A stretch of DNA of 64,000 bases from Pseudopedobacter sp038243635 (GTDB lineage: Bacteria; Bacteroidota; Bacteroidia; Sphingobacteriales; Sphingobacteriaceae). This document shows, in pieces, positions 26,182 through 35,330 of the stretch; position 1 is the stretch's first letter, and each line of letters begins with the position of its first letter. The notes under the pieces were generated by a model that ran no database searches, was not told the DNA's origin, and was given only the letters and a program-made list of their open reading frames with translations. The stretch is from positions 1-64,000 of the forward strand of contig JBBSQW010000012.1 of assembly GCA_038243635.1 (NCBI GenBank). Direction: 5' to 3'. The translations under genes and the position numbers were made by a program.

Positions 26182-27486
26182 TTATTTCTTTAGTAAAAAG
26201 GCTTTAAAATCTTCAAAGTTGTTAGCCATCTCCACTTGATGCTTATCTTTTTTATAAAGTTCTGCAACTTGCTCTGGCTCCTCATATTTAATGTTCAATT
26301 CCTCAAAAACATCTGGAAATTTGCATGGATGCGCGGTCGCTAAAATGATATAGGCAGTTTTTTCGGTAACTGGCGTGTTTTCTTTTAAATCTTTAACCGC
26401 TAAATAACCCGTTGCAGTGTGCGGACAAAGCACATATTGCTTAGCATTGTAAACTTCGCGGATTGCTGTTTTAATTTGCTCGTCGTTATAAGCATAAGCG
26501 CTTAACATCTGTTTTAGTTTTTCTATATCACCGTCAAACATATCCAAGATGCGCACAAAATTACTTGGGTCACCAACATCCATTGCGTTTGCTAAAGTCT
26601 GTACAGACGGACGAGGAGTGTACTGTCCAGTGTGCAAGTATTGAGGAACAATATCGTTACTGTTGGTTGCGGCGATGAATTTTTTAACAGGCAAGCCCAT
26701 TTTATACGCAATCATTCCGGCAGCAATATTTCCAAAATTTCCGCTTGGCGTTACAAACACCAAATCCTTAAAATCATTTTTAAGTCTAGCATAAGTATTT
26801 GCGTAATAAAACATCTGTGGAATTAACCTGCTGATGTTGATAGAATTTGCAGAAGTCAAATTCAGCTTTGCAGTCAATTCTTCATCGTGGAATGCCCTTT
26901 TAACTAAGGCTTGACAGTCGTCGAAAGTTCCATCGATCGCGATGGCTTCAATGTTATTTCCGTTAGTGGTTAACTGTAGTTCTTGGATCAAACTAACTTT
27001 TCCTTTCGGATAGAGAATAGTAACTTTTATTCCCGGAACATTTAAAAAGCCCAAAGCAACTGCACCGCCAGTATCGCCGGAAGTAGCGACTAAAATTTGA
27101 ATTTCTTTCTGTTCTTTTTTCAGGAAATGAGCCATCATGCGGCTCATAAACCTCCCACCAAAATCTTTAAAAGCTAAAGACGGACCGTGAAACAGTTCCA
27201 ACACAAAAGTATCATCCTGTAAAGGAACTAACGGAGCATCAAAATTGGCAGCTTCATCTACAATCGCCTTTAAATCTTCCGCAGAAATATCGTCTTTCAA
27301 CAAAGTATAAGCAATGTCAAAAGCAATCTCTGGTAAAGATTTTTTATCCCAATTCTCTATGAGACTTTTATCTATCTGAGGAAATACAGTAGGCATATAC
27401 AAACCTTTATCAGCCGGAAGGCTATTAAAAACAGCAGTTTCTAAGTCAACTGATAAATTATGATTTTTTGTAGAGTATAGTTTCAT
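26182..27486 (-). CDS. thrC: threonine synthase
   Basis: A 434-residue PLP enzyme that converts O-phosphohomoserine to threonine. The PLP lysine is in HGPSLAFKDFGGRFM, and ATSGDTGGAVALGF and VPSGNFGNIAAG-like TPSGNFGNIAAGMIAYK are phosphate- and PLP-binding blocks. The start MKLYSTKNHNLSVDLETAV fits the family. It is the last gene of thrA-thrB-thrC, separated from thrB by a repeat-rich 120-base gap. Confidence 0.97.
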   Translation of the reverse strand: MKLYSTKNHNLSVDLETAVFNSLPADKGLYMPTVFPQIDKSLIENWDKKSLPEIAFDIAYTLLKDDISAEDLKAIVDEAANFDAPLVPLQDDTFVLELFHGPSLAFKDFGGRFMSRMMAHFLKKEQKEIQILVATSGDTGGAVALGFLNVPGIKVTILYPKGKVSLIQELQLTTNGNNIEAIAIDGTFDDCQALVKRAFHDEELTAKLNLTSANSINISRLIPQMFYYANTYARLKNDFKDLVFVTPSGNFGNIAAGMIAYKMGLPVKKFIAATNSNDIVPQYLHTGQYTPRPSVQTLANAMDVGDPSNFVRILDMFDGDIEKLKQMLSAYAYNDEQIKTAIREVYNAKQYVLCPHTATGYLAVKDLKENTPVTEKTAYIILATAHPCKFPDVFEELNIKYEEPEQVAELYKKDKHQVEMANNFEDFKAFLLKK

Positions 27487-27502
27487 TGTTTAGTTGGTTA
27501 GG

Positions 27503-27589
27503 GGTTAGTTTGTTAGGTGTTAGTTTGTTAGTTTGTCCGATAGTTAGTTTATTGGGCTTTGTGACGTTCAAGAGCCTAACAAACTAACC
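27503..27589. repeat. 15-bp inverted repeat between thrB and thrC
   Basis: GGTTAGTTTGTTAGG (27503-27517) and CCTAACAAACTAACC (27575-27589) are exact inverse complements. Between them TTAGTTTGTTAG is repeated in tandem. The hairpin would form in the thrB-thrC mRNA; there is no T run. Confidence 0.65.
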
Positions 27590-27606
27590 ACCTATTCTAG
27601 AACAAC

Positions 27607-28539
27607 CTACAAAACCACTGGCCCACTTTCGTTAATTTCTGATAAATAAATATTGCTTTTAACACCTTTATCTGCTAACATCTTTTGTAAGTTGGTAATT
27701 ACTCTTTGCGCATCATCTGGTGAGCGGTAAAGTGAGAATACCGTTGGTCCGGAGCCAGAAATACCGAAACCTAGGGCACCATTTTGCATCGCGTAAGCTT
27801 TCATATTGTCGAACTCGGGGATCAAAATAGATCGAATAGGCTCAATAATTACGTCTTTTAAGCTTCTACCTAACAAATCATAATCGTGAGTGTAAAGCGA
27901 ACTTATTAGGCCAGCGATATTGCCCCATTGTGTTACCGCATCTTTCAACAAAACTTTGGAACGTATAATCTGGCGGGCATCACGCGTGGGCACATCCACG
28001 TGTGGGTAAAGCAAAGCGCAAAATAACTTAGGCACTGGCAACGCAATTACTTCTAAAGGTTCATAGCTTTTAATCAGCGTAAAGCCACCAAACAAAGCTG
28101 GCGCAACATTATCTGCATGTCCGTGACCGCAAGCTAATGCTTCGCCTTCCATCGCGAAGGGCAAAAGTTCTAGTTTAGTCATTGGTTTACCCAATAGCTC
28201 ATTGGCTGCAAATAAACCAGCCACCGCACTTGCCGAGCTTGAGCCTAAACCACTGCCCATTGGCATTTTTTTGGTTAACCTTAGTTCAAAACCAACGTCT
28301 TCCCTACCAATGTACTTCAATAAACTAATTACGCTTGAACTCACTGTATTCTTTTGCGGCTCCAAAGACAATTTGCCTTCATCGCCATCAATAGACAGAA
28401 TTCTAACACCTGGTTTGTCTGAGGTTTGCATCTCCAGCTCGTCGCCAGGTTCGTTAACAGCAAAGCCTAAAATATCAAACCCGCATACAACGTTTGCAAC
28501 AGTTGCAGGGGCAAAAACTTTGATCGATTCTTTTTTCAT
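27607..28539 (-). CDS. thrB: homoserine kinase
   Basis: A 310-residue GHMP kinase that phosphorylates homoserine. IKVFAPATVANVVCGFDILG is the N-terminal substrate motif, KKMPMGSGLGSSSASAVAGL is the GHMP ATP-binding motif, and GALGFGISGSGPTVFSLY is motif 3. It is the middle gene of the thr operon. A dispersed repeat (28664-28762) separates it from thrA. Confidence 0.96.
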   Translation of the reverse strand: MKKESIKVFAPATVANVVCGFDILGFAVNEPGDELEMQTSDKPGVRILSIDGDEGKLSLEPQKNTVSSSVISLLKYIGREDVGFELRLTKKMPMGSGLGSSSASAVAGLFAANELLGKPMTKLELLPFAMEGEALACGHGHADNVAPALFGGFTLIKSYEPLEVIALPVPKLFCALLYPHVDVPTRDARQIIRSKVLLKDAVTQWGNIAGLISSLYTHDYDLLGRSLKDVIIEPIRSILIPEFDNMKAYAMQNGALGFGISGSGPTVFSLYRSPDDAQRVITNLQKMLADKGVKSNIYLSEINESGPVVL

Positions 28540-28663
28540 AAAGAGTGCCTCATCCTAAATCCTTCTCCGAAGGAGAAGGACTTGCTTATTTTGTGGTTTG
28601 TTTGGAGGATTTGCAGGTTATCTGCATATCTCCAGGATTAACCATTCTTTTTGTTTCTTATTG

Positions 28664-28762
28664 TTTGGGCGTTCTAACGGGCTTTACACTATATCTTTTT
28701 TGACTTATTCTTCGACTTCGCTCAGAATGACAAAAAAGGATGCCGTTTCAATCCCTAACGCA
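28664..28762 (+). repeat. GGCGTT/CCTAACGC dispersed element, copy 2
   Basis: The arms match copy 1 at 21435-21532 (TTTGGGCGTTCTAACGGGCT; AAAAAAGGATGCCGTTTCAA, then TCCCTAACGC), while the inner part reads GACTTATTCTTCGACTTCGC, an inverted and altered version of copy 1's hairpin. It lies in the thrA-thrB gap on the strand opposite to the operon. Confidence 0.75.
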
Positions 28763-28830
28763 AAACCTTTATTCTTTTAACTTTCTACTTTGAACTTTTC
28801 ACTTTGAACTTTTCACTTTCAACGCTCAAC

Positions 28831-31281
28831 TTATTTAGCTCCTACCTTTACCAAGTCAGAGAAAACCCCGGCAGCAGTAACCGCAGCTCCCGCACCTGGT
28901 CCTTTTACTACCATTTGGGTTTCGTTATAACGCTCTGTCGTAAAAGCAATGATATTATCACTACCTGATAAGCTGTAGAAAGGATGATCAGCACCAACAG
29001 CTTGCATTCCAATCTCTACTTTTCCGTTCTCTAACTTGCCAATATAACGCAATACTTTCCCTGCTTGTGCCGCTTCGTTTTTTACCTGCTCAAAATAAGC
29101 ATTTTCGTTTTTCAGCTCCTGGTAAAAGTCATCAACACTTGCAGCCTTCGCACAGCTTTCTGGAATAATGGCTCCTAATTTCACATCTTCAGCTTCAATT
29201 TTAAAGCCTGCATTACGAGCTAAGATTAGCATTTTACGCATAAAATCTATCCCAGCTAAATCATCGCGAGGATCAGGTTCCGTGTAGCCTTTTTCCTGTG
29301 CCATTTTAACTACGTCATGGAAATTAGCATCACCTTTAAAGTTGTTAAAGATAAAAGAAATAGTTCCTGATAAAATAGCTTCAATTTTTGAAATTTTATC
29401 CCCGCTGATGATTAAATCGTTCAGTGTTTTTATGATCGGTAATCCTGCACCAACGTTGGTTTCGTAATAAAAATCAACCCCGTGTTTTTGTGCAGTATCT
29501 TTCAAATCAACGAAAGCGGCGTATTTACCCGAATTTGCTATTTTATTACAAGTAACTACCGAAATATTAGCCTCGAAAACTTCTTTGTAAAATGCTGAAG
29601 GATTGGGGCTTGCCGTGTTATCAATAAAGACGCAGTTTGGTAAGTTTAAAGCTTTCATTTTAGCTACAAACTTCGCTAAATCAGCTTCCTCGTCGGCATT
29701 AGCCAAGTCTTCCTGATAAGTATTTAAATTTATTCCTTCAACATCAATCAACATTTTTTTAGTGTTGATTAAGCCTAAAACCTGAATATTTATTAAATTG
29801 TTTTTTGCTAAAAAGTCTTTGTGCTCGTTAATCTGACGTAAAAGTTCCTTACTAATATTGCCCACGCCTACCAGAAATACATTTAAAGTTTTTTGCAACT
29901 CCGCAAAGAATGCATCGTGAACAGCATTTAATGCTTTAGATAAATCTTCTTGCGGGATAATTACAGAAATATTAAACTCTGAAGAACCTTGCGCAATAGC
30001 AACTACGTTTACACCATTACGCCCCAAAGCATTAAATAGTTTTCCCGAAATACCGGTTGTTTTTTTCATGTTCTCGCCAACAATAGCTAAAACAGAAAGA
30101 TCGATTTCAGTTCTTACGGGTTCCAATTTACCAGCCAGCAATTCCAATTCAAACTCCTGCTCAATTAAAGCTTTCGCTTTTAAGGCGTCAGCTGGGTTAA
30201 CCGCAAACGTGATAGAATGCTCAGATGAGGATTGGGTAATTAAAATGATGTTTACCTGCTCACGAGAAAGTAGGGTAAACAAACGGCCACTAAAACCTGC
30301 TTTACCCACCATTCCACTACCCTGAATATTAATGATACTAATATGATCAACAGAAGAAATTCCTCTAATTATAGTTTGTGACGGTTTTAAATCGTGTCTG
30401 ATAAAAGTCCCTTCAAACTCAGGATTAAAAGTATTTTTGATTACAATAGGAATCATTTTCAAAAACGCTGGAATCATGGTTGGTGGATAAATCACCTTTG
30501 CTCCAAAAAATGAGAGCTCCATGGCTTCGGTATAAGAAAGTTCCTCCATAGAAAAAGCTTTCTTCACTCGGCGAGGATCGGCGGTCATCATTCCGTTCAC
30601 ATCTGTCCAAACCTCAATTTGTTTAACGTTTAACGCTGCGCCAATAATAGCCGCAGTATAGTCGCTTCCACCGCGACCTAAAGTGGTAATTTGGTCAAAG
30701 TTATTACTGGCTATAAATCCGGTTACCACGATCAAATTATCTTTTTGATTGGCAAAATAATTTTTAACAAGATGATTTGTTTGGTTAAAATCTACTTTTG
30801 CATTCCCAAAAGCATTGTCAGTTTTTATAATCGCGGTTGCATCTAAAAACTCGGTTTCGGATTTCACACTTCTCAAAATCCGGCTCAGCATAAAAGCAGC
30901 GCTTTTTTCGCCGAAACCTAAAACAGCATCTTTAGTTTTTGGACTTAATTCTTTTAGAGCAGCAACGCCATTCAAAACATCTTCCAAAGCCTGAAAATAT
31001 AATTTAAGCTTGGTGATTACTTGGTTCTGCTGCTGCAAGGCAACCAACTCTTTTACGACAAAAAAATGTCTTTTTTCAATCTCTGCTAAGGCCAAAGAAA
31101 AATCGTTTCCAGCAACGGCATCTTCTGCCATTTTAAGCAATTGATTGGTTACACCACCCATGGCAGAAACCACTACGATAATTTGCTCTTTTTGATCTAG
31201 GTTAGATTTAACAACGCCTGTTAATGCCTTTAATGCTTCTACGGAACCTAAGGATGTCCCCCCGAATTTTAGAATCTTCAT
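28831..31281 (-). CDS. thrA: bifunctional aspartokinase I / homoserine dehydrogenase I
   Basis: An 816-residue fusion of the first and third enzymes of threonine synthesis. Aspartokinase: MKILKFGGTSLGSVEALKAL and IVVVSAMGGVTNQLL bind ATP, and TTLGRGGSDYTAAIIGAAL binds aspartate. Two ACT domains follow at about 310-460 (SIINIQGSGMVGKAGFSGRL; VGENMKKTTGISGKLFNAL), the site of threonine feedback. The dehydrogenase part starts near 465 with VFLVGVGNISKELLRQINEH for NAD(P). It continues with YYETNVGAGLPIIKTLNDL and EPDPRDDLAGIDFMRKMLIL, which has the catalytic Lys and Asp region. First gene of the operon, expressed behind the attenuator at 31293-31412. Confidence 0.97.
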   Translation of the reverse strand: MKILKFGGTSLGSVEALKALTGVVKSNLDQKEQIIVVVSAMGGVTNQLLKMAEDAVAGNDFSLALAEIEKRHFFVVKELVALQQQNQVITKLKLYFQALEDVLNGVAALKELSPKTKDAVLGFGEKSAAFMLSRILRSVKSETEFLDATAIIKTDNAFGNAKVDFNQTNHLVKNYFANQKDNLIVVTGFIASNNFDQITTLGRGGSDYTAAIIGAALNVKQIEVWTDVNGMMTADPRRVKKAFSMEELSYTEAMELSFFGAKVIYPPTMIPAFLKMIPIVIKNTFNPEFEGTFIRHDLKPSQTIIRGISSVDHISIINIQGSGMVGKAGFSGRLFTLLSREQVNIILITQSSSEHSITFAVNPADALKAKALIEQEFELELLAGKLEPVRTEIDLSVLAIVGENMKKTTGISGKLFNALGRNGVNVVAIAQGSSEFNISVIIPQEDLSKALNAVHDAFFAELQKTLNVFLVGVGNISKELLRQINEHKDFLAKNNLINIQVLGLINTKKMLIDVEGINLNTYQEDLANADEEADLAKFVAKMKALNLPNCVFIDNTASPNPSAFYKEVFEANISVVTCNKIANSGKYAAFVDLKDTAQKHGVDFYYETNVGAGLPIIKTLNDLIISGDKISKIEAILSGTISFIFNNFKGDANFHDVVKMAQEKGYTEPDPRDDLAGIDFMRKMLILARNAGFKIEAEDVKLGAIIPESCAKAASVDDFYQELKNENAYFEQVKNEAAQAGKVLRYIGKLENGKVEIGMQAVGADHPFYSLSGSDNIIAFTTERYNETQMVVKGPGAGAAVTAAGVFSDLVKVGAK

Positions 31282-31292
31282 TTTTAAATATT

Positions 31293-31326
31293 AAAAAAAA
31301 ACGCCTCCCGTTTTATCGGAAGGCGC
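31293..31326 (-). terminator. thr operon attenuator terminator
   Basis: On the minus strand CGCCTTCCG (31325-31317) pairs with CGGGAGGCG (31310-31302), followed by eight to nine T. It lies between the Thr-rich leader ORF and the thrA ATG at 31281. The CCTTCC of its 5' arm can instead pair with GGAAGG at the end of the leader ORF (31361-31356), giving an antiterminator. Confidence 0.88.
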
Positions 31327-31352
31327 TGAATATGTTATTTTAAAACCATAAA

Positions 31353-31412
31353 CTACCTTCCTATACGCAAAAGCGTAGCGGTTGTTGTAGTATATGTGCT
31401 TGTAAAAATCAT
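31353..31412 (-). CDS. thrL: threonine operon leader peptide
   Basis: A 20-codon frame: MIFTSTYTTTTATLLRIGR then TAG. Seven of its 19 residues are Thr, with four in a row, and an Ile lies at position 2 and 17. It is directly upstream of thrA and followed by an attenuator hairpin. TACGC-TTTT-GCGTA at its end (31376-31363) forms a pause hairpin (1:2). GGAAGG overlapping its last codons can pair with the terminator's CCTTCC (2:3). When charged tRNA-Thr is scarce, ribosomes would stall on the Thr run and let the antiterminator form. The layout equals that of enterobacterial thrL, but the sequence is unrelated. Too short for usual gene finders. Confidence 0.8.
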   Translation of the reverse strand: MIFTSTYTTTTATLLRIGR

Positions 31413-31418
31413 TGTTTT

Positions 31419-31446
31419 CAAATTTATATGCCAAAGCTAGTATTTC
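31419..31446 (-). promoter_or_regulatory. candidate thr operon promoter
   Basis: On the minus strand TAAATTTG (31426-31419) is an exact TAnnTTTG box, with ATTG about 19 bases upstream for the -33 element. It would put the transcript start within a few bases of the leader ATG at 31412, so the leader peptide mRNA would be nearly leaderless. This closeness is a reason for caution. Confidence 0.45.
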
Positions 31447-31548
31447 AATTTTTAATTGCAAATTTTTACACGATATTTATTACTCAAAAATTATTTAATA
31501 AATTGCGTACAATTACGCTCATACGACTTTTCGATTCCAAACACAAAT

Positions 31549-34230
31549 ATGAACCAACTAAATTTTATTTCCGCTGGTGGCGAAATGGGGAAACTCATAC
31601 GTGAAAAAGATTGGTCGGAGCATCCGTTAGGAAATCCTCGCAATTGGTCGCAAAGCTTAAAAACAACTTTAAGTATCATCCTAAACTCTAGGTTTCCAAA
31701 ATTTATTTTTTGGGGAGAAGAACTATTCTGCTTTTACAACGATGCATATCGCCCAAGCTTGGGCATTGAGGAAAAACATTCTTCGATATTGGGACAGCGA
31801 GGCGAAAACGCTTGGGCAGAAATTTGGCATATTATAAAGCCAATGATGGATCAGGTTTTACAAACCGGTGAGGCAACTTGGAGCGAAAATCAATTAATTC
31901 CGTTTCACCGAAATGGGGAGATAGAAGAAATGTACTGGACTTTTAGCTACAGTCCTATCGTCGACGAAAATGGAATGATAGCAGGAATCTTCACAACTGT
32001 TGTTGAAACTACAGCCCAAGTGCGTAATCACAACAAACTGGAACGGCTTAATAAGCGCTACTATGACAATATAATGCAAGCTCCTATAGCCATGGCAGTG
32101 CTAACTGGCGAAGATTTCGTGGTGGATATTGTTAATAAGATGATGCTCGAGTTGTGGGGCAAGGAGAATGACGACGTGTTAAATAAACCTGTCTTCGAAG
32201 GTATCCCCGAGGCGAAAGGACAAGGTTTAGAAGCTGTTTTATCTCAGGTTTACCGTACTGACAAAAAATTTGAAGCTAATGAAAGACAAACTTTTCTTCC
32301 GCGTAATGGCATAAACCAAGTCTTCTACCTAAACTTTGTTTATGAGCCAGTTAAGGGAGAGGACAATCAGGTGGTTAGCATTGTCGCAACCGCTACAGAT
32401 GTAACTAACCAAGTATTAGCCAGGCAAAAAATTCAGGAAAGCGAAGAACGTTTTAAGAAGGTTGCCGATAGCGCTCCTGTGTTAATTTGGATGTCTGGTA
32501 CTGATAAGCTCTGCTATTATTTCAATAAGGCATGGCTACAGTTCTCTGGCAAAACTATGGAAGAAGAAGATGGAAACGGTTGGACGGATGGTTTGCATCC
32601 TGATGATTTTGATAGGTGCATAGAACTTTACACAACCAACTTCGATAAACACCAGGAGTTTTACATGGAATATCGTTTACGGAGGCATGACGGAGAATAT
32701 CGTTGGCTTTCTGACAATGGTGCACCAAGGTTTACACCCGATGGAGTTTTTGAAGGTTTTATTGGGGCGTGTATGGATATCCACGATAGTGTGACTTCAA
32801 AACAGATTTTAAAAGAAAATGAAGAGAAGTTAAATATCGTAATTGAAGCAACAGAACTAGCAGTTTGGGAATACGACTATAAAACTAACTTAGGTGTTTT
32901 TGATGCGCAATACGCAACTATTTTTGGGTACAACGATCCAAATGAATTAACGCCTAAGCTTATTCTTGAACATTTGCATGATGACGATACTGAAACTAGG
33001 AATGTTGCACATGAAGTAGTTTTAAAAACTGGCAGATTGAGTTATGAAAGCAGAATTACTTGGACTGATGGTTCTTTACATTGGATAGATGTTAATGGAA
33101 AGCAATTTAATGATGAAAATGGAGTCCCCGTAAAACTTTTAGGCACAATCAGAGATATAACTAAGGATAAAAAAAACGAACAGGATTTAATAGACCGTGA
33201 AGAGAAGTTCCGAGTATTGGCAGACGAGATGCCTCAGTTTGTTTGGACAAGCGGTTCGGACGGACATTTAAACTATTTCAACCGATCGGTTTACAAGTAT
33301 TCTGGTCTGGATGAAGCTATTTTAAAAAATGATAACTGGATCATAATTGTGCACCCTGATGATCGAGCGGAAAATAATCGACTTTGGGCGGAGTCTGTTA
33401 AAACAGGTGAAGATTTTGTTTTTGAGCATCGCTTTAAACGTAAGGATGGCGCATACAGGTGGCAACTAAGTCGGGCCAAAACCCTAAAAGATAGTGCCGG
33501 AAAAATCACCATGTGGGTAGGCACTAGTACCGATATTCACGATATTAAGGAAATGGACGAGCAAAAAGACTATTTTATTAGTATGGCTAGTCATGAATTA
33601 AAAACGCCAATCACTTCTATTAAAGGTTATGTGCAGCTGTTGGAAAGTAAATACAGAAATGCCGACGATCCTTTTTTAAAAACCGCATTAAAGGTTGTAC
33701 ACAAGCAAATTGAAAGTTTAACAATCTTGGTTGCTGATTTATTAGATGTATCCAAGATAAAAACCGGAAATCTGCAGCCTAAGAAAGCTCGATTCATCAT
33801 CAACAATTTAATTAACGAAGTTATTTCTGAAATTCAGCACATTAATACAGAAAGTGAAATTAAGTTTAAAGTGGATTCAGAGATTGAAGTATTGGCGGAC
33901 GAAGAGAATATTCGCCAAGTAATCGTCAATTTTTTAACCAATGCGGTTAAGTACTCACCAAATTCTAAGGAGGTTAATTTAAGCTTAGCTGCACACGATA
34001 ACCATATTATTTTTTCAGTCACCGATTCGGGAATTGGCATAACGCCAGAGAACCAAAGTAAAATATTTGACCGGTTCTATAGAGTGGAGGGCAAAAACGA
34101 GAAAACGTTTCCTGGCTTCGGCATTGGTCTTTACATCGCCGCAGAAATCATCAGAAAACACCAAGGTAAAATTGGCGTACGCAGCGAAATGGGAAAAGGT
34201 TCCACCTTCTATTTTACGTTACCTATTTAG
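31549..34230 (+). CDS. multi-PAS hybrid-free sensor histidine kinase
   Basis: An 893-residue soluble kinase; start at MNQLNFISAGGEMGKLIREK because the upstream in-frame codons overlap the promoter zone. The N-terminal region (KFIFWGEELFCFYNDAYRP) is the Bacteroidota PAS type. At least four further PAS/PAC units follow, marked by MDIHDSVTSKQIL, GTIRDITKDKKNEQDL and GTSTDIHDIKEMDEQ ends. The phospho-accepting His lies in MASHELKTPITSIKGYVQLL. The ATPase has NFLTNAVKYSP, DSGIGITPENQSKIFDRF and GFGIGLYIAAEII. No receiver domain or neighbouring regulator exists. Input is probably small molecules or redox, unknown. Confidence 0.92.
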   Translation: MNQLNFISAGGEMGKLIREKDWSEHPLGNPRNWSQSLKTTLSIILNSRFPKFIFWGEELFCFYNDAYRPSLGIEEKHSSILGQRGENAWAEIWHIIKPMMDQVLQTGEATWSENQLIPFHRNGEIEEMYWTFSYSPIVDENGMIAGIFTTVVETTAQVRNHNKLERLNKRYYDNIMQAPIAMAVLTGEDFVVDIVNKMMLELWGKENDDVLNKPVFEGIPEAKGQGLEAVLSQVYRTDKKFEANERQTFLPRNGINQVFYLNFVYEPVKGEDNQVVSIVATATDVTNQVLARQKIQESEERFKKVADSAPVLIWMSGTDKLCYYFNKAWLQFSGKTMEEEDGNGWTDGLHPDDFDRCIELYTTNFDKHQEFYMEYRLRRHDGEYRWLSDNGAPRFTPDGVFEGFIGACMDIHDSVTSKQILKENEEKLNIVIEATELAVWEYDYKTNLGVFDAQYATIFGYNDPNELTPKLILEHLHDDDTETRNVAHEVVLKTGRLSYESRITWTDGSLHWIDVNGKQFNDENGVPVKLLGTIRDITKDKKNEQDLIDREEKFRVLADEMPQFVWTSGSDGHLNYFNRSVYKYSGLDEAILKNDNWIIIVHPDDRAENNRLWAESVKTGEDFVFEHRFKRKDGAYRWQLSRAKTLKDSAGKITMWVGTSTDIHDIKEMDEQKDYFISMASHELKTPITSIKGYVQLLESKYRNADDPFLKTALKVVHKQIESLTILVADLLDVSKIKTGNLQPKKARFIINNLINEVISEIQHINTESEIKFKVDSEIEVLADEENIRQVIVNFLTNAVKYSPNSKEVNLSLAAHDNHIIFSVTDSGIGITPENQSKIFDRFYRVEGKNEKTFPGFGIGLYIAAEIIRKHQGKIGVRSEMGKGSTFYFTLPI

Positions 34231-34303
34231 GCGCCAATAAGCAGTTAAGCTTATCTGCGGCTGTAACCGAATCTTTATCTATAAAAAACAATTATAAAAA
34301 CAG

Positions 34304-34335
34304 GAAATCCTCGCCTTTATCAGACGAGGATTTTC
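34304..34335. terminator. terminator between the kinase gene and tsf
   Basis: GAAATCCTCG and CGAGGATTTTC form a 10-bp stem with T-rich flanks on both sides. It lies between convergent genes and can serve both. Confidence 0.8.
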
Positions 34336-34392
34336 TCTTAAATATGCAAGTCATCTTAATACTTGCTACTCAAATCTTGGATCTTATATAAA

Positions 34393-35232
34393 TTAAGCTC
34401 CTAAAACAACTCTTTTGAAAGCACTAACTGTTAATCCTTTAGAGGTTTCATCTAAAAATTTACGAATGTCTTTTGAAGAATCTTTGACAAACTCTTGGTT
34501 TAACAAAGTTTGTTCTTTGTAGAACTTATTTAATTTACCAGCTGCAATTTTTTCAATCATCGCTTCTGGCTTACCTTCTGCTCTAATTTGATCTTTTGCA
34601 ATTTCTAGTTCTTTCTCTATAACTCTTGCGTCAACATCATCCTTATCAATACCAACTGGGCTCATGGCAGCAATTTGCATTGCAACATCTTTTCCAGCTT
34701 CGTCTAATCCAGCCCCATTTTGGTTAAAACCAACCAATACAGCTAAACGGTAATTTCCGTGAATGTATGCTACTACTTTCTCAGCAGAGATAGCTTCAAA
34801 TTTAGAAACACCAATTTTCTCCCCAATTTTACCAGTTTGGTCAATAATTAAGTCAGAAATTTTAGCGCCGTTTAATTCTAGAGCCGTTAATTCTTCGATA
34901 GAAGAAACACCGCTTTCTACTGCTTTATCAGCAATAGCTTGTGCAAAAGCAACAAAATCAGCATTTTTAGCTACGAAATCTGTTTCGCAGTTTACTTCAA
35001 CAATAATTCCTTTTTTACCGTCGGCAGTGGTTTTAGCAATCACAACACCTTCGTTAGAATCCCTGTCTGAACGTGAAGCCGCTACTTTAGCACCTTTTTT
35101 ACGTAAATAATCGGTTGCAGCCTCAAAATCACCATTAGCTTCTATTAAAGCTTTTTTGCAATCCATCATACCTGCGCCAGTTTGCTGACGAAGTTTGTTT
35201 ACATCTGCTGCAGAAATTTGTACTGTAGACAT
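34393..35232 (-). CDS. tsf: translation elongation factor Ts
   Basis: A 279-residue EF-Ts, the nucleotide exchange factor of EF-Tu. VNKLRQQTGAGMMDCKKALI and EANGDFEAATDYLRKKGAK are the N-terminal UBA-like signature, and IIVEVNCETDFVAKN the core signature that contacts EF-Tu. Length is typical. Last gene of the rplM-rpsI-rpsB-tsf operon, 98 bases after rpsB. Confidence 0.97.
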   Translation of the reverse strand: MSTVQISAADVNKLRQQTGAGMMDCKKALIEANGDFEAATDYLRKKGAKVAASRSDRDSNEGVVIAKTTADGKKGIIVEVNCETDFVAKNADFVAFAQAIADKAVESGVSSIEELTALELNGAKISDLIIDQTGKIGEKIGVSKFEAISAEKVVAYIHGNYRLAVLVGFNQNGAGLDEAGKDVAMQIAAMSPVGIDKDDVDARVIEKELEIAKDQIRAEGKPEAMIEKIAAGKLNKFYKEQTLLNQEFVKDSSKDIRKFLDETSKGLTVSAFKRVVLGA

Positions 35233-35330
35233 TTTATTTTGTTTTTTAAATTTTCAATTAAAAGCAATGGGTTGTTAACAGCAGCCGAAATCAATTCAAC
35301 TTACAGCTAACAACCCACAACTGAATTTAT

